64,000 nt of DNA from contig NZ_VLKZ01000004.1 of NCBI RefSeq assembly GCF_007830185.1, positions 1 to 64,000 of the forward strand, read 5' to 3'. The translations under genes and the position numbers were made by a program. This DNA comes from Halalkalibacter nanhaiisediminis. Its GTDB lineage: Bacteria > Bacillota > Bacilli > Bacillales > Bacillaceae_D. Every line of letters starts with the position of its first letter. Within the stretch, counting starts at the first letter, position 1. Positions 24,758 through 32,490 of the stretch are shown here, piece by piece. Under the pieces are notes generated by a model that saw only the letters and a list, made by a program, of their open reading frames with translations, made no database searches and was not told where the DNA came from.

Positions 24758-25966
24758 TTGCGGGAATTTGTCGATATCGAAAAGTTACAAGAAATACAAA
24801 ATCAATTTGCTGAAGCGACAGGTGTCGGAGTGATAATATGTGACACGGACGGAGTTCCTTTAACAAAGGCTAGTAACTTCACTGAGTTTTGCCACTATAT
24901 TCGTTCGTGTTCAGAGGGAGAGCGGCGCTGTATACTTTCTGATGGGCGAATAGGGAAAATAGCTGCTAAAAGTAATCGTCCGACTATTCATCGTTGCCAT
25001 TCTGGTTTAGTTGATTTTGCTGCGCCGATCATTTTAAGAGAGACTTATTTAGGGGCAGTTCTATGTGGACAAGTGCTCATGGAAGACGAGGAGTTTTCAG
25101 ATCTTGCAGATATGAGAATGAATCTTGCTGAGTTACCTTTAAACCAAGAAACATTGCAATCTTATTATAAGAAGCTGGAATATAAGACGAGAAGTCGTGT
25201 TGAAGCCATTGCAGAGCTTCTTTTTGTCACTGCAAATTATATTGTAGAAATGGGCGATGCGTACTTAACGAAAATGGAACTGTCGCGTAATAGTGAAAAG
25301 CTCATGAAAGAATTACAGACTCGTACAGCATTAGAGAAAGTCTTAAAAGAAACACAGCTTAAAGTTCTCCAATCGCAAATTAATCCTCATTTCTTATTTA
25401 ATACTCTCAACACGATCTCAAGAATTGCCTATTTAGAAAATGCTGATCAAACTCAAAATGTTACATACTTACTTGGGAACATTTTAAGATATAGTTTGCG
25501 TAACATTGATCAACTTGTTTCACTAAAAGAAGAGCTAGAACACGTTGAAAATTACCTCTATATTCAGAGAACTAGGTACCGTGATCAAATTAGTTTTACT
25601 ATCGAAATAGACCGTCATTTAGAACATGTAAACGTCCCAATTTTTACCTTGCAGCCCATTGTTGAAAATGCTATCGTTCATGGTTTTGAACCGATTGGAC
25701 GTCCTATTCATATTTCGCTGCAAGTTTTTTCTAAAGCAGAGAAGATTATCATTCATATTATCGATAATGGAGCAGGACTTGAGAGTGATCAAGAACTTGT
25801 CTTACCGATACAGACAGGAAAAGGACATACTACAGGTATTGGATTAAACAATGTCAATCAACGTATTAAGCATTATTTTGGGGATGAGTGGGGGATAAAG
25901 GTGTTAAATAGAGATAAGGAAAATGGAACGCTTGTTCAAATTATGATTCCAAATCATTTAGCGTAA
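24758..25966 (+). CDS. PocR-domain sensor histidine kinase (LytS-type) for diol/glycerol utilisation
   Basis: A protein of about 402 aa. The PocR sensory domain (about 5-150) has LQEIQNQFAEATGVGVIICD with a Cys/His cluster in FCHYIRSC, RRC and HRCHSGL. A coiled-coil linker and a LytS-type kinase core follow: H-box LQSQINPHFLFNTLNTISRI and ATP-binding TLQPIVENAIVHGF with DNGAGL. PocR domains sense small diols or hydrocarbon derivatives, and PocR itself activates pdu genes. The frame has no ATG or GTG near its N-terminus. TTG 24758 is the first ordinary start but lies 18 nt after the GGGAGGG RBS, whereas ATT 24746 has ideal 6-nt spacing. Confidence 0.88.
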   Translation: MREFVDIEKLQEIQNQFAEATGVGVIICDTDGVPLTKASNFTEFCHYIRSCSEGERRCILSDGRIGKIAAKSNRPTIHRCHSGLVDFAAPIILRETYLGAVLCGQVLMEDEEFSDLADMRMNLAELPLNQETLQSYYKKLEYKTRSRVEAIAELLFVTANYIVEMGDAYLTKMELSRNSEKLMKELQTRTALEKVLKETQLKVLQSQINPHFLFNTLNTISRIAYLENADQTQNVTYLLGNILRYSLRNIDQLVSLKEELEHVENYLYIQRTRYRDQISFTIEIDRHLEHVNVPIFTLQPIVENAIVHGFEPIGRPIHISLQVFSKAEKIIIHIIDNGAGLESDQELVLPIQTGKGHTTGIGLNNVNQRIKHYFGDEWGIKVLNRDKENGTLVQIMIPNHLA

Positions 25967-26003
25967 ACGTATATTCTCAAATATGAGGAAGTACGTTTTT
26001 TTG
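25965..26003 (+). terminator. Terminator of the two-component genes
   Basis: Stem AAACGTA/TACGTTT followed by TTTTTG, starting at the kinase stop codon. Confidence 0.65.
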
Positions 26004-26082
26004 TTTGTGTTTCTAGATAGGGAAGTTGTTAAATTAATGCTATAGTTTGCAATTTATGCTTCCTTATGGTTAATTAATAAAG

Positions 26083-26129
26083 AATCCCTCACGCTTATCT
26101 ATCAAATGAAGCTGTGTGAGGGATTTTCT
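26083..26129 (+). terminator. Hairpin before the HAD gene
   Basis: A 10-bp stem AATCCCTCAC/GTGAGGGATT with a 23-nt loop, followed by TTCTG. It could be a second terminator or a leader hairpin of the HAD gene that starts 29 bp later. Confidence 0.4.
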
Positions 26130-26157
26130 GCAAATGAAATCAACGGGAGGTAAAGGT

Positions 26158-26931
26158 ATGTCACGCAAATTAATCTTTTTTGATATAGATGGTACGCTCT
26201 ATAACGAGGATAAGGAATTACCTCAATCGACACTAAAAGCAATAAAGCAATTAAGAGAAAAAGGACATTATGTTGCGATTGCGACTGGACGTGCTCCGTT
26301 CTTATTTACAGATTTGAGGGAAGAACTCGAGATTGATACATATGTTAGTTTTAATGGATCGTATGTCGTAGCTGATAATCATGTTATTTATAAAAGAACG
26401 TTGGATTTGGAGTCGTTGAAACGACTGATTCAATTTTCGGAGAGTAAGGAGCATCCATTAGTATTTATGGATCATGAGGGGATGCGATCAAATATTGAAT
26501 ACCACCCTCATATTGAAGAAAGCATTGGATCGTTAAAATTGGTTCATCCTGAGCATGATCCTAATTATTTCCAGAACCGTGAAATCTATCAGTCCTTGAT
26601 TTTCTGTACGGAAGAGGAAGAAAGAGAATATGTTGATGCTTTCTCTTCCTTTGATTTTGTCCGTTGGCATCCTTTTTCAGCAGATGTCCTACCTGTAAAT
26701 GGTTCAAAAGCGCGAGGAATCGAAGCTGTGATCAATCATTTAGGATTTGCAGAGGAGGACGTGTATGCCTTTGGAGATGGCTTAAATGATATCGAAATGC
26801 TTCAATTTGTCCAAAATAGTGTGGCGATGGGGAACGCGTCTGATACTGTTAAAAGTGCGGCTAAGCATGTCACGAAAGATGTTGGCGAGGACGGAATTGA
26901 GTACGGGCTTAAGCTTGTTGGATTGTTGTAG
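26158..26931 (+). CDS. Cof-type HAD-superfamily phosphatase
   Basis: A 257-aa soluble phosphatase of the Cof/YidA (HAD IIB) group. Motif I IFFDIDGTL carries the nucleophile Asp and second Asp, motif II is VAIATGRAP, the cap domain lies at about 80-190, and motif IV FGDGLNDIEML is followed by SVAMGNASDTVK. Such enzymes hydrolyse sugar phosphates or flavin and B6 phosphates with low specificity. The start at 26158 follows GGGAGG by 8 nt; upstream codons in frame have no RBS. It is a single gene. Confidence 0.9.
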   Translation: MSRKLIFFDIDGTLYNEDKELPQSTLKAIKQLREKGHYVAIATGRAPFLFTDLREELEIDTYVSFNGSYVVADNHVIYKRTLDLESLKRLIQFSESKEHPLVFMDHEGMRSNIEYHPHIEESIGSLKLVHPEHDPNYFQNREIYQSLIFCTEEEEREYVDAFSSFDFVRWHPFSADVLPVNGSKARGIEAVINHLGFAEEDVYAFGDGLNDIEMLQFVQNSVAMGNASDTVKSAAKHVTKDVGEDGIEYGLKLVGLL

Positions 26932-26971
26932 AAAAAGATTGATTGAATAATAAAAATAGCAAATTTTAAAG

Positions 26972-27005
26972 AAGCATCTCTTAGAAAGAAAAGGGATGCT
27001 TTATT
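26972..27005 (+). terminator. Terminator of the HAD gene
   Basis: Stem AAGCATCTCT/AGGGATGCTT followed by TATTT. Confidence 0.75.
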
Positions 27006-27059
27006 TGGATTATATACTATAATTTAGGGGAGTTTTGGTTTCTAGAAAGAAGGGATTGT

Positions 27060-27494
27060 ATGAACTGGTTGTTTGTCATTTTTGTTTGTCTAGCTGGTGC
27101 TTCCTTGGCTGTTCAATCTGGTATTAATGGAGGATTAGGAAAGAAAATTGGTTCAATTGAGGCAGCATTTGTTTCTTTTTCAATTGGAACACTTGTGCTT
27201 TTGCTCATGATGATTTTTGCTGGAAAAGGGAATATTTTAAATGTACTGTCTGTTCCGAAATGGCAGTTACTAGGAGGAGTTCTAGGGGTTATAGTTGTTT
27301 ATAGTATGGTATTAGCTGTACCTAGAATTGGGGTCGCAACAACAATTGTCTCGATTATCGTTGGTCAAATTGTAACAAGTATGATTCTTGATCATATGGG
27401 GTTATTTAGTGGAAAGCAGATTCCTTTTGACTTTAATAGAATGCTTGCGGTTATTCTGCTTGGAATTGCATTGTTTCTCATTTATAAAAGATAA
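27060..27494 (+). CDS. DUF606 (YdcZ-like) small DMT-family membrane protein
   Basis: A 144-aa protein with five hydrophobic helices. The family start (LAGASLAVQSGINGGLGKKI) is followed by EAAFVSFSIGTL and by PRIGVATTIVSIIVGQI. DUF606 proteins are half-size relatives of drug/metabolite transporters that probably work as dimers; their substrates are mostly unknown. It stands alone with RBS AGAAGGGA and a strong terminator. Confidence 0.85.
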   Translation: MNWLFVIFVCLAGASLAVQSGINGGLGKKIGSIEAAFVSFSIGTLVLLLMMIFAGKGNILNVLSVPKWQLLGGVLGVIVVYSMVLAVPRIGVATTIVSIIVGQIVTSMILDHMGLFSGKQIPFDFNRMLAVILLGIALFLIYKR

Positions 27495-27570
27495 TGCGAT
27501 AAACTGCCTGATGAGGATATGAAATGAAAGATATACACTAACAAACAGATCAAGGTTTAACATTTAAAGC

Positions 27571-27607
27571 CCCTGCAAAATTCTTAGTTTTGCAGGGGTA
27601 TTTCTTT
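27571..27607. terminator. Terminator of the DUF606 gene, possibly shared
   Basis: An 11-bp stem CCCCTGCAAAA/TTTTGCAGGGG, then TATTTCTTTT on the plus strand. The convergent nuclease gene ends 32 bp away. Confidence 0.8.
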
Positions 27608-27638
27608 TCGCATCTGGTGATAAGCTCTGTTTTCTCAT

Positions 27639-28271
27639 CTAGTTTTCAGTTTCTTGTCTAATGAAGAACGCGCGAGCCCGTTCGATGAAACGGTAGCTTC
27701 GTTTTTGTCTAAAATAAGCATCGAGTAGAGCATCTAGGGAATCACGATCAATAAGGTTCACTTTATTAGCTTGAGCTAGCTTTTTTGCAGCATGGGAGAA
27801 GGGATTGTTTGTGACCACAATCACTTGCGTTGCTTGCCGTGTTTTTTTCGTTAATAAAGCATCTTGAATGACTTGTTTGTCGATAATAGCTTGTTGACGT
27901 TTGGCATAAACAACGGCTTTGGTACCATTTTTTATTGCGATAAGATCTGCACAGTTTTGCTCATTCGTGTTTATTGAATTGACAGAGTACCCTTGTCGAC
28001 GAAAAAGTGAGATAAGCAGCTGGTGAAATTCCTGATCGGTCATTGCATCAACATTCATCATCGTTGTCGTTTGGTAACGAGAGTTGATGTTCGTAGCTCT
28101 CACGAAATACCAAATACCTAAAAGAGACAACGCTAGTGAAATGGTGAGTCCAAATAATTTGATGTCATAATGATACAGTTGGACGAGAAGGTACGTTGTC
28201 AGAAAAAGAATAAGTGGAAAGAACGGGTATCGCTTTTTACGAGAATATTCGATTTCGTTATTTAATGACAT
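27639..28271 (-). CDS. Membrane-anchored Mrr-type restriction-endonuclease-like protein, altered active site
   Basis: A 210-aa protein with two N-terminal membrane helices (about 16-34 and 38-57), then a PD-(D/E)XK domain of the Mrr type. AMTDQEFHQLLISLFRRQGY is the N-terminal helix, and CADLIAIKNGTKAVVYAKR carries the Asp and the catalytic-loop Lys, but the usual Glu/Gln before xK is Tyr (YAK). TQVIVVTNNPFSHAA matches the later strand of the fold. The start at 28271 follows GAAAGGAAG. It is transcribed away from a paralogue of the same size and plan. Function unknown; DNA cleavage may be lost. Confidence 0.75.
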   Translation of the reverse strand: MSLNNEIEYSRKKRYPFFPLILFLTTYLLVQLYHYDIKLFGLTISLALSLLGIWYFVRATNINSRYQTTTMMNVDAMTDQEFHQLLISLFRRQGYSVNSINTNEQNCADLIAIKNGTKAVVYAKRQQAIIDKQVIQDALLTKKTRQATQVIVVTNNPFSHAAKKLAQANKVNLIDRDSLDALLDAYFRQKRSYRFIERARAFFIRQETEN

Positions 28272-28426
28272 GACATTCAACTTCCTTTCAATATTCTTTG
28301 AAAATAGTGTGTCCATAATTGGGATAAATATGAAAATATTAATTGTTTGCTTTTTTTACAAACAAACGTTTGCGTATTTTCTTCGTAGCTCGTAAGATAG
28401 AAGAGTGTGAAGGGAGTTGGGTTTAT

Positions 28427-29056
28427 TTGGATGAGTTTGTGCCTTCTTGGCTTATAACAGCAGGTGTTACTGTTCTTGTTGTAGTGGCGTTGCTAGTTGT
28501 ATTAGCAATCATTTTACGTTTGAGAAGAAGGAAGCGTTATGATTTAACAAAAATTACGCTCGCAGATATTGATCAAATGACAGGGCATGAATTTGAAGAG
28601 TATTTATATGTCTTATTGATGGCGCTTGGCTATGAGCAAACGTTTTTGACGAAAAAAAGCAGAGATTTTGGAGCTGATTTGTTATTTTATGACCAAGATG
28701 ATATCAAAACGGTCGTACAGGCAAAGCGTCTTTCTGAAAAGCTTGGATTAACAGCTGTACAAGAGGTATATACTGCAAAGGCTTATTACGAAGCAGAGAA
28801 TGCAATGATTATTACATCTACCAATCTTATTTCGGATCCTTGCTGGAAGCTTGCGTCGGCAGCTGAAGTGAGGATTATTGATCGAGATGAGCTTGGTGAG
28901 ATTATCAAGGCATTTAAACGGGGATTTTTAACGGAAGCAAGAGAGCAAATCGAAGAACCATTTGAGCAAATAAATTATCGCATGCAGGATAGTCTAGAGG
29001 TAATTGAACAACGACGTGGGAGGATTCAAGCTGGAGAGTATTTTTACAAACGCTAG
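28427..29056 (+). CDS. Membrane-anchored Mrr-type restriction-endonuclease-like protein
   Basis: A 209-aa protein. One N-terminal membrane helix (about 8-30) is followed by a basic stop-transfer RLRRRKR and an Mrr-type PD-(D/E)XK domain: QMTGHEFEEYLYVLLMALGY, then DFGADLLFYDQDDIKTVVQAKR with the complete D...QxK active site, and NAMIITSTNLISDPCWKLA. The start is TTG 28427, 10 nt after GAAGGGAG; the longer frame from 28343 has no RBS and its extra N-terminus looks non-coding. It is divergent from a paralogue, about 155 bp apart. Membrane Mrr proteins are uncharacterised; a role in limiting foreign DNA is inference. Confidence 0.78.
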   Translation: MDEFVPSWLITAGVTVLVVVALLVVLAIILRLRRRKRYDLTKITLADIDQMTGHEFEEYLYVLLMALGYEQTFLTKKSRDFGADLLFYDQDDIKTVVQAKRLSEKLGLTAVQEVYTAKAYYEAENAMIITSTNLISDPCWKLASAAEVRIIDRDELGEIIKAFKRGFLTEAREQIEEPFEQINYRMQDSLEVIEQRRGRIQAGEYFYKR

Positions 29057-29072
29057 TCACGATCAAAATGAG

Positions 29073-29112
29073 ATAAAGCCGCCTCCTGATTATCAGGAGG
29101 CGGCTTTATTGA
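29073..29112 (+). terminator. Terminator of the plus-strand Mrr gene
   Basis: A very strong 15-bp GC-rich stem (ATAAAGCCGCCTCCT and its complement, 29073-29109) with a 7-nt loop. Confidence 0.85.
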
Positions 29113-29131
29113 AAGATAAGAAATTTGATGA

Positions 29132-29158
29132 AGTCTAGCTCCAGCAGCTGGAGCTTTT
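29132..29158 (+). repeat. Short palindromic extragenic repeat of Bacillaceae type
   Basis: GTCTAGCTCCAGCAGCTGGAGC followed by TTTTCT forms an AGCTCCAG/CTGGAGCT hairpin. GTCTAGCTCCAGC-type repeats occur often between genes in this family. It may serve as a second terminator. Confidence 0.5.
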
Positions 29159-29163
29159 CTTAA

Positions 29164-29820
29164 TTATTTTGCTGTTTGAATGGTATCACCAATGCGAGCA
29201 ATAATGGATTCAATTGCATCTGGATTCTTATGCAGGTCATAATCCTGGATGTTCAATCGGAGTACGGGGCACGATGTGAAGCTCTCGATCCATTGCCCGT
29301 AACGCTCGTGCATTTCCTGCCAATAGGAAGCGGGAGTATTTTGCTCCATTTCACGTCCGCGCTCATGAATACGGCCAACTATATCATCTAGACTGCCTTC
29401 TAAATAGATCAAAACGTCAGGATGTGGAAAGAATGGCGTCATCACCATTGCATCAAAAAGACTTGTGTAGGTTTCATAATCGACCTTTGTCATCGTCCCT
29501 TTATCAGCATGCATTTTTGCAAAAATACCAGTGTCCTCATAGATTGATCGATCTTGAACGAAGCCACCACCTTGCTCAAACATGCGCTTTTGTTCCTTGA
29601 AACGTTCAGCTAAGAAGTAAATTTGCAAATGAAAGCTCCAGCGTTCAAAATCAGCGTAGAATTTATCAAGGTACGGGTTATGGTCGACATTTTCAAATGA
29701 GGTCTTAAATCCTAAAGCTGTCGCAAGGGAATTTGTCATGGTTGATTTTCCAACTCCGACCGTGCCGGCAATCGTAATGATCGCATTTTCTGGGATGTTA
29801 TATTTAGCGCGTAGATTCAA
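29164..29820 (-). CDS. dck: Deoxyadenosine/deoxycytidine kinase
   Basis: A 218-aa deoxynucleoside kinase. P-loop TIAGTVGVGKST (about 16-27), the DRSIYEDTGIFAKMHADKGT lid/substrate motif (about 90) with the catalytic region DRS, and LIYLEGSLDDIVGRIHERGR with the Arg-rich lid. It salvages dA/dC into the dNTP pool. It starts at a TTG that overlaps the dgk stop by 4 nt, with AAAGGAG 9 nt upstream. The order dgk-dck is as in B. subtilis yaaF-yaaG. Confidence 0.9.
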   Translation of the reverse strand: MNLRAKYNIPENAIITIAGTVGVGKSTMTNSLATALGFKTSFENVDHNPYLDKFYADFERWSFHLQIYFLAERFKEQKRMFEQGGGFVQDRSIYEDTGIFAKMHADKGTMTKVDYETYTSLFDAMVMTPFFPHPDVLIYLEGSLDDIVGRIHERGREMEQNTPASYWQEMHERYGQWIESFTSCPVLRLNIQDYDLHKNPDAIESIIARIGDTIQTAK

Positions 29821-30458
29821 TCCGTGTCGCTCCTTTTATTGAGTTCAGAATCAATTTTATCAAAAATGACTTGTAGGTCTTCTTCGTTTTGAACAAAGTT
29901 AAGTTCGTCACCATTAATTTGGATAATCGGTGTTTCTGGATAAAGCTCTGCCCATTTAGCCATAGCTAGCTCATAATCATCTGAGAGTTGTTTTAAATAG
30001 TTATGATCGATTTGTTGTTCCATTTCACGCCCGCGTAGCTTGATTCGTTTTAGCAACGTCGGAAGGCTGGCATGAAGGTAGATCAATAAATTTGGCTTTG
30101 GCATATCGACCGTTAAGATGTCATAAATTCTTTTATATTTGTCATATTGTGAAGCTGTTAAAGTACGACCAGCAAAAATCATATTTTTATAAATATGGTA
30201 GTCTGCAACAACTGAGTTATGTGCCTGTAAATAATGCAATTGAATGTCTTCTAGCTGCTTGTACCTGTTGCAGAGAAAGAACATTTCCGTTTGAAAACTC
30301 CATTCTTCAATGTTCTTATAAAATTTGCTAAGAAAGGGGTTTTCATCAACGATTTCTTTTAGTAGATGATATTGATAATGGGTTGATATCGCTTTTGCAA
30401 GTGAGGTTTTCCCCACACCAATCGGTCCTTCTACTGCGATAAAGGGTGTATTCTTCAT
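29817..30458 (-). CDS. dgk: Deoxyguanosine kinase
   Basis: A 213-aa deoxynucleoside kinase related to the following dck gene. P-loop AVEGPIGVGKTSLAKA (about 8-23), VDENPFLSKFYKN, VVADYHIYKNMIFAG in place of the DRS motif (DYH is typical for Dgk), and LIYLHASLPTLLKRIKLRGR. It starts at 30458 behind ACGGAGG; the longer frame lacks an RBS. First gene of the dgk-dck operon. Confidence 0.9.
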   Translation of the reverse strand: MKNTPFIAVEGPIGVGKTSLAKAISTHYQYHLLKEIVDENPFLSKFYKNIEEWSFQTEMFFLCNRYKQLEDIQLHYLQAHNSVVADYHIYKNMIFAGRTLTASQYDKYKRIYDILTVDMPKPNLLIYLHASLPTLLKRIKLRGREMEQQIDHNYLKQLSDDYELAMAKWAELYPETPIIQINGDELNFVQNEEDLQVIFDKIDSELNKRSDTD

Positions 30459-30568
30459 GTAGAAGCCTCCGTTTTTTAACAATGATAAACGTCTTAAATG
30501 AAAAATAGACAAACGTTATTGTACCATAACTTAGAGGGAGTGGGTTAATAAATAAATGGTATAAAAAG

Positions 30569-30599
30569 GTCAGGCACCTTTTTGTGAAAGGTGCCTGAC
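30569..30599 (-). terminator. Terminator of the ABC-F gene
   Basis: Stem GTCAGGCACCTTTT/GAAAGGTGCCTGAC, followed on the minus strand by CTTTTTAT. AGGTGCCTGAC is also a common extragenic motif in Bacillaceae. Confidence 0.8.
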
Positions 30600-30624
30600 T
30601 GATCGGGACGGTTCATTTATTCTA

Positions 30625-32178
30625 TCAAACAAGCTTTGTCGTCCAAGATTCGCAGTTCCAAACGTCTGTGACGAGACCTTCGTAGAATTCTGGTTCATGG
30701 CAAATAAGGAGGACGCTTCCTTTGTATTCTTGCAATGCTCGTTTAAGTTCAGCTTTTGCATCAACATCAAGGTGGTTTGTTGGCTCATCGAGAACAAGGA
30801 TATTTGTCTCGCTGTTAATTAATTTACAAAGACGAACCTTGGCTTTCTCTCCACCACTTAAAACGACGATCTTACTTTCAATATGCTTTGTTGTTAGTCC
30901 ACATTTTGCAAGGGCAGCGCGGACTTCAGCTTGATTGAGAGAAGGGAACGTTTCCCAAACCTCTTCAATACATGTTTTATCTGGATCTTTTACTTCTTGT
31001 TCAAAGTAGCCAATCTCTTGATACTCCCCGCGCTCAACGCTACCTGAAATTGGTCGGTTAATGCCTAGTAAACTTTTTAGTAGAGTTGTTTTCCCGATTC
31101 CATTTGCTCCGACTAAGGCAATCTTTTGACCACGTTCCATTCGTAAATTAAGTGGTTTTGATAATGGTTCATCGTAGCCAATAACAAGTTCTTTAGTCTC
31201 GAAAACGAGCTTACTCGTTGTCCGTGCTGTTTTAAAGTTAAATTGTGGTTTTGGCTTTTCGTGTGCAAGTTCAATCATGTCCATTTTGTCGAGCTTTTTC
31301 TGACGAGACATGGCCATATTTCTTGTTGAAACACGTGCCTTATTACGGGCAACGAAGTCTTTTAATTGTGCTACTTCTTGTTGTTGTCTCTTATAAGCAG
31401 CTTCAAGCTGAGCCTTTTTCATTTCATGAACTTCTAAGAAATGATCGTAATCACCAACGTAGCGATTGAGTTCTTGGTTTTCCATATGATAGATCAAGTT
31501 AATGACGCTATTTAGAAACGGGATATCATGTGAAATGAGAATAAAAGCATTCTCATATTCTTGTAAGTAGCGTTTCAGCCAATTAATATGCTGCTCATCA
31601 AGATAGTTTGTTGGCTCATCTAAAAGCAGAATGTCAGGCTTTTCAAGTAATAGTTTTGCAAGCAACACCTTCGTACGTTGACCACCGCTTAAGTCTGCAA
31701 CATCGCGATCAAGCCCAACATCATCAAGCCCAAGTCCGCGTGCGATTTCTTCCACTTTTGCATCAATCGTATAGAAATCGTTATTTGTCAGCGTATCTTG
31801 AATGATGCCGACTTCTGCTAGAAGCTTTTCTAATTCTTCAGGAGTGACATCACCCATTTTGTCGTACATCGCTGTCATTTCTGCTTCTAGGTCATACATA
31901 TACTGAAATGCACTTTTTAAAACATCGCGCATTGTCATTCCACGTTCAAGGACGGTATGCTGATCTAAATAACCAACACGAACCTTCTTTGACCATTCAA
32001 CTGTCCCTTCATCTGGCATTAATTTACCAGTAATGATATTCATGAAAGTAGATTTACCTTCGCCGTTTGCTCCGATGAGACCAATGTGTTCTCCTTTTAA
32101 CAAGCGAAAGGAAACATCTTGAAAAATGGCACGGTCTCCGAAACCATGACTCAAGTTTTTAACGGTTAATACACTCAT
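30625..32178 (-). CDS. ABC-F family ribosome-associated ATPase
   Basis: A 517-aa protein with two ATPase domains and no membrane part. Domain 1 has IGANGEGKSTF, LSGGQRTKVLLAKLL and DILLLDEPTNYLD. The interdomain linker (about 235-315) is charged and helical (KKAQLEAAYKRQQQEVAQLK). Domain 2 has VGANGIGKTTLL, LSGGEKAKVRL and NILVLDEPTNHLD. ABC-F proteins bind the ribosomal E site and relieve stalled or antibiotic-blocked ribosomes. The subgroup was not determined. It starts at 32178; the in-frame GTG three codons earlier is too close to the RBS. Confidence 0.9.
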   Translation of the reverse strand: MSVLTVKNLSHGFGDRAIFQDVSFRLLKGEHIGLIGANGEGKSTFMNIITGKLMPDEGTVEWSKKVRVGYLDQHTVLERGMTMRDVLKSAFQYMYDLEAEMTAMYDKMGDVTPEELEKLLAEVGIIQDTLTNNDFYTIDAKVEEIARGLGLDDVGLDRDVADLSGGQRTKVLLAKLLLEKPDILLLDEPTNYLDEQHINWLKRYLQEYENAFILISHDIPFLNSVINLIYHMENQELNRYVGDYDHFLEVHEMKKAQLEAAYKRQQQEVAQLKDFVARNKARVSTRNMAMSRQKKLDKMDMIELAHEKPKPQFNFKTARTTSKLVFETKELVIGYDEPLSKPLNLRMERGQKIALVGANGIGKTTLLKSLLGINRPISGSVERGEYQEIGYFEQEVKDPDKTCIEEVWETFPSLNQAEVRAALAKCGLTTKHIESKIVVLSGGEKAKVRLCKLINSETNILVLDEPTNHLDVDAKAELKRALQEYKGSVLLICHEPEFYEGLVTDVWNCESWTTKLV

Positions 32179-32490
32179 GTCAAACACCTATCCTCTATTA
32201 AAAAAATACGTAGATTTTGCTTTTTTCATCTTATCACAAGAGGGGAAATTCTGTAATTGGTATTTGCGTTTTAAAGATGAATGTCTCTCCTTGTTTCTCC
32301 TTAATTTGGAATGTGATAAGCTTATAAAGGTCTAAGTCTTATTTTGTAAATTGTTAAAATTTTTCATGGTATGATACTATTTTTATGAGAGAAAAAGAAT
32401 AAACAGGAGTCTATTTTTGAATTGTGGAATAGAGCGTTGGTTTCACAGGTGTAGAGGAACCCTGTATGACGATGGAGGGAAATGAGGATT

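Noticed and set aside
28343-28426. Longer N-terminus of the plus-strand Mrr protein
   Set aside because: No RBS before 28343; the TTG at 28427 has a proper one and gives a clean membrane anchor.
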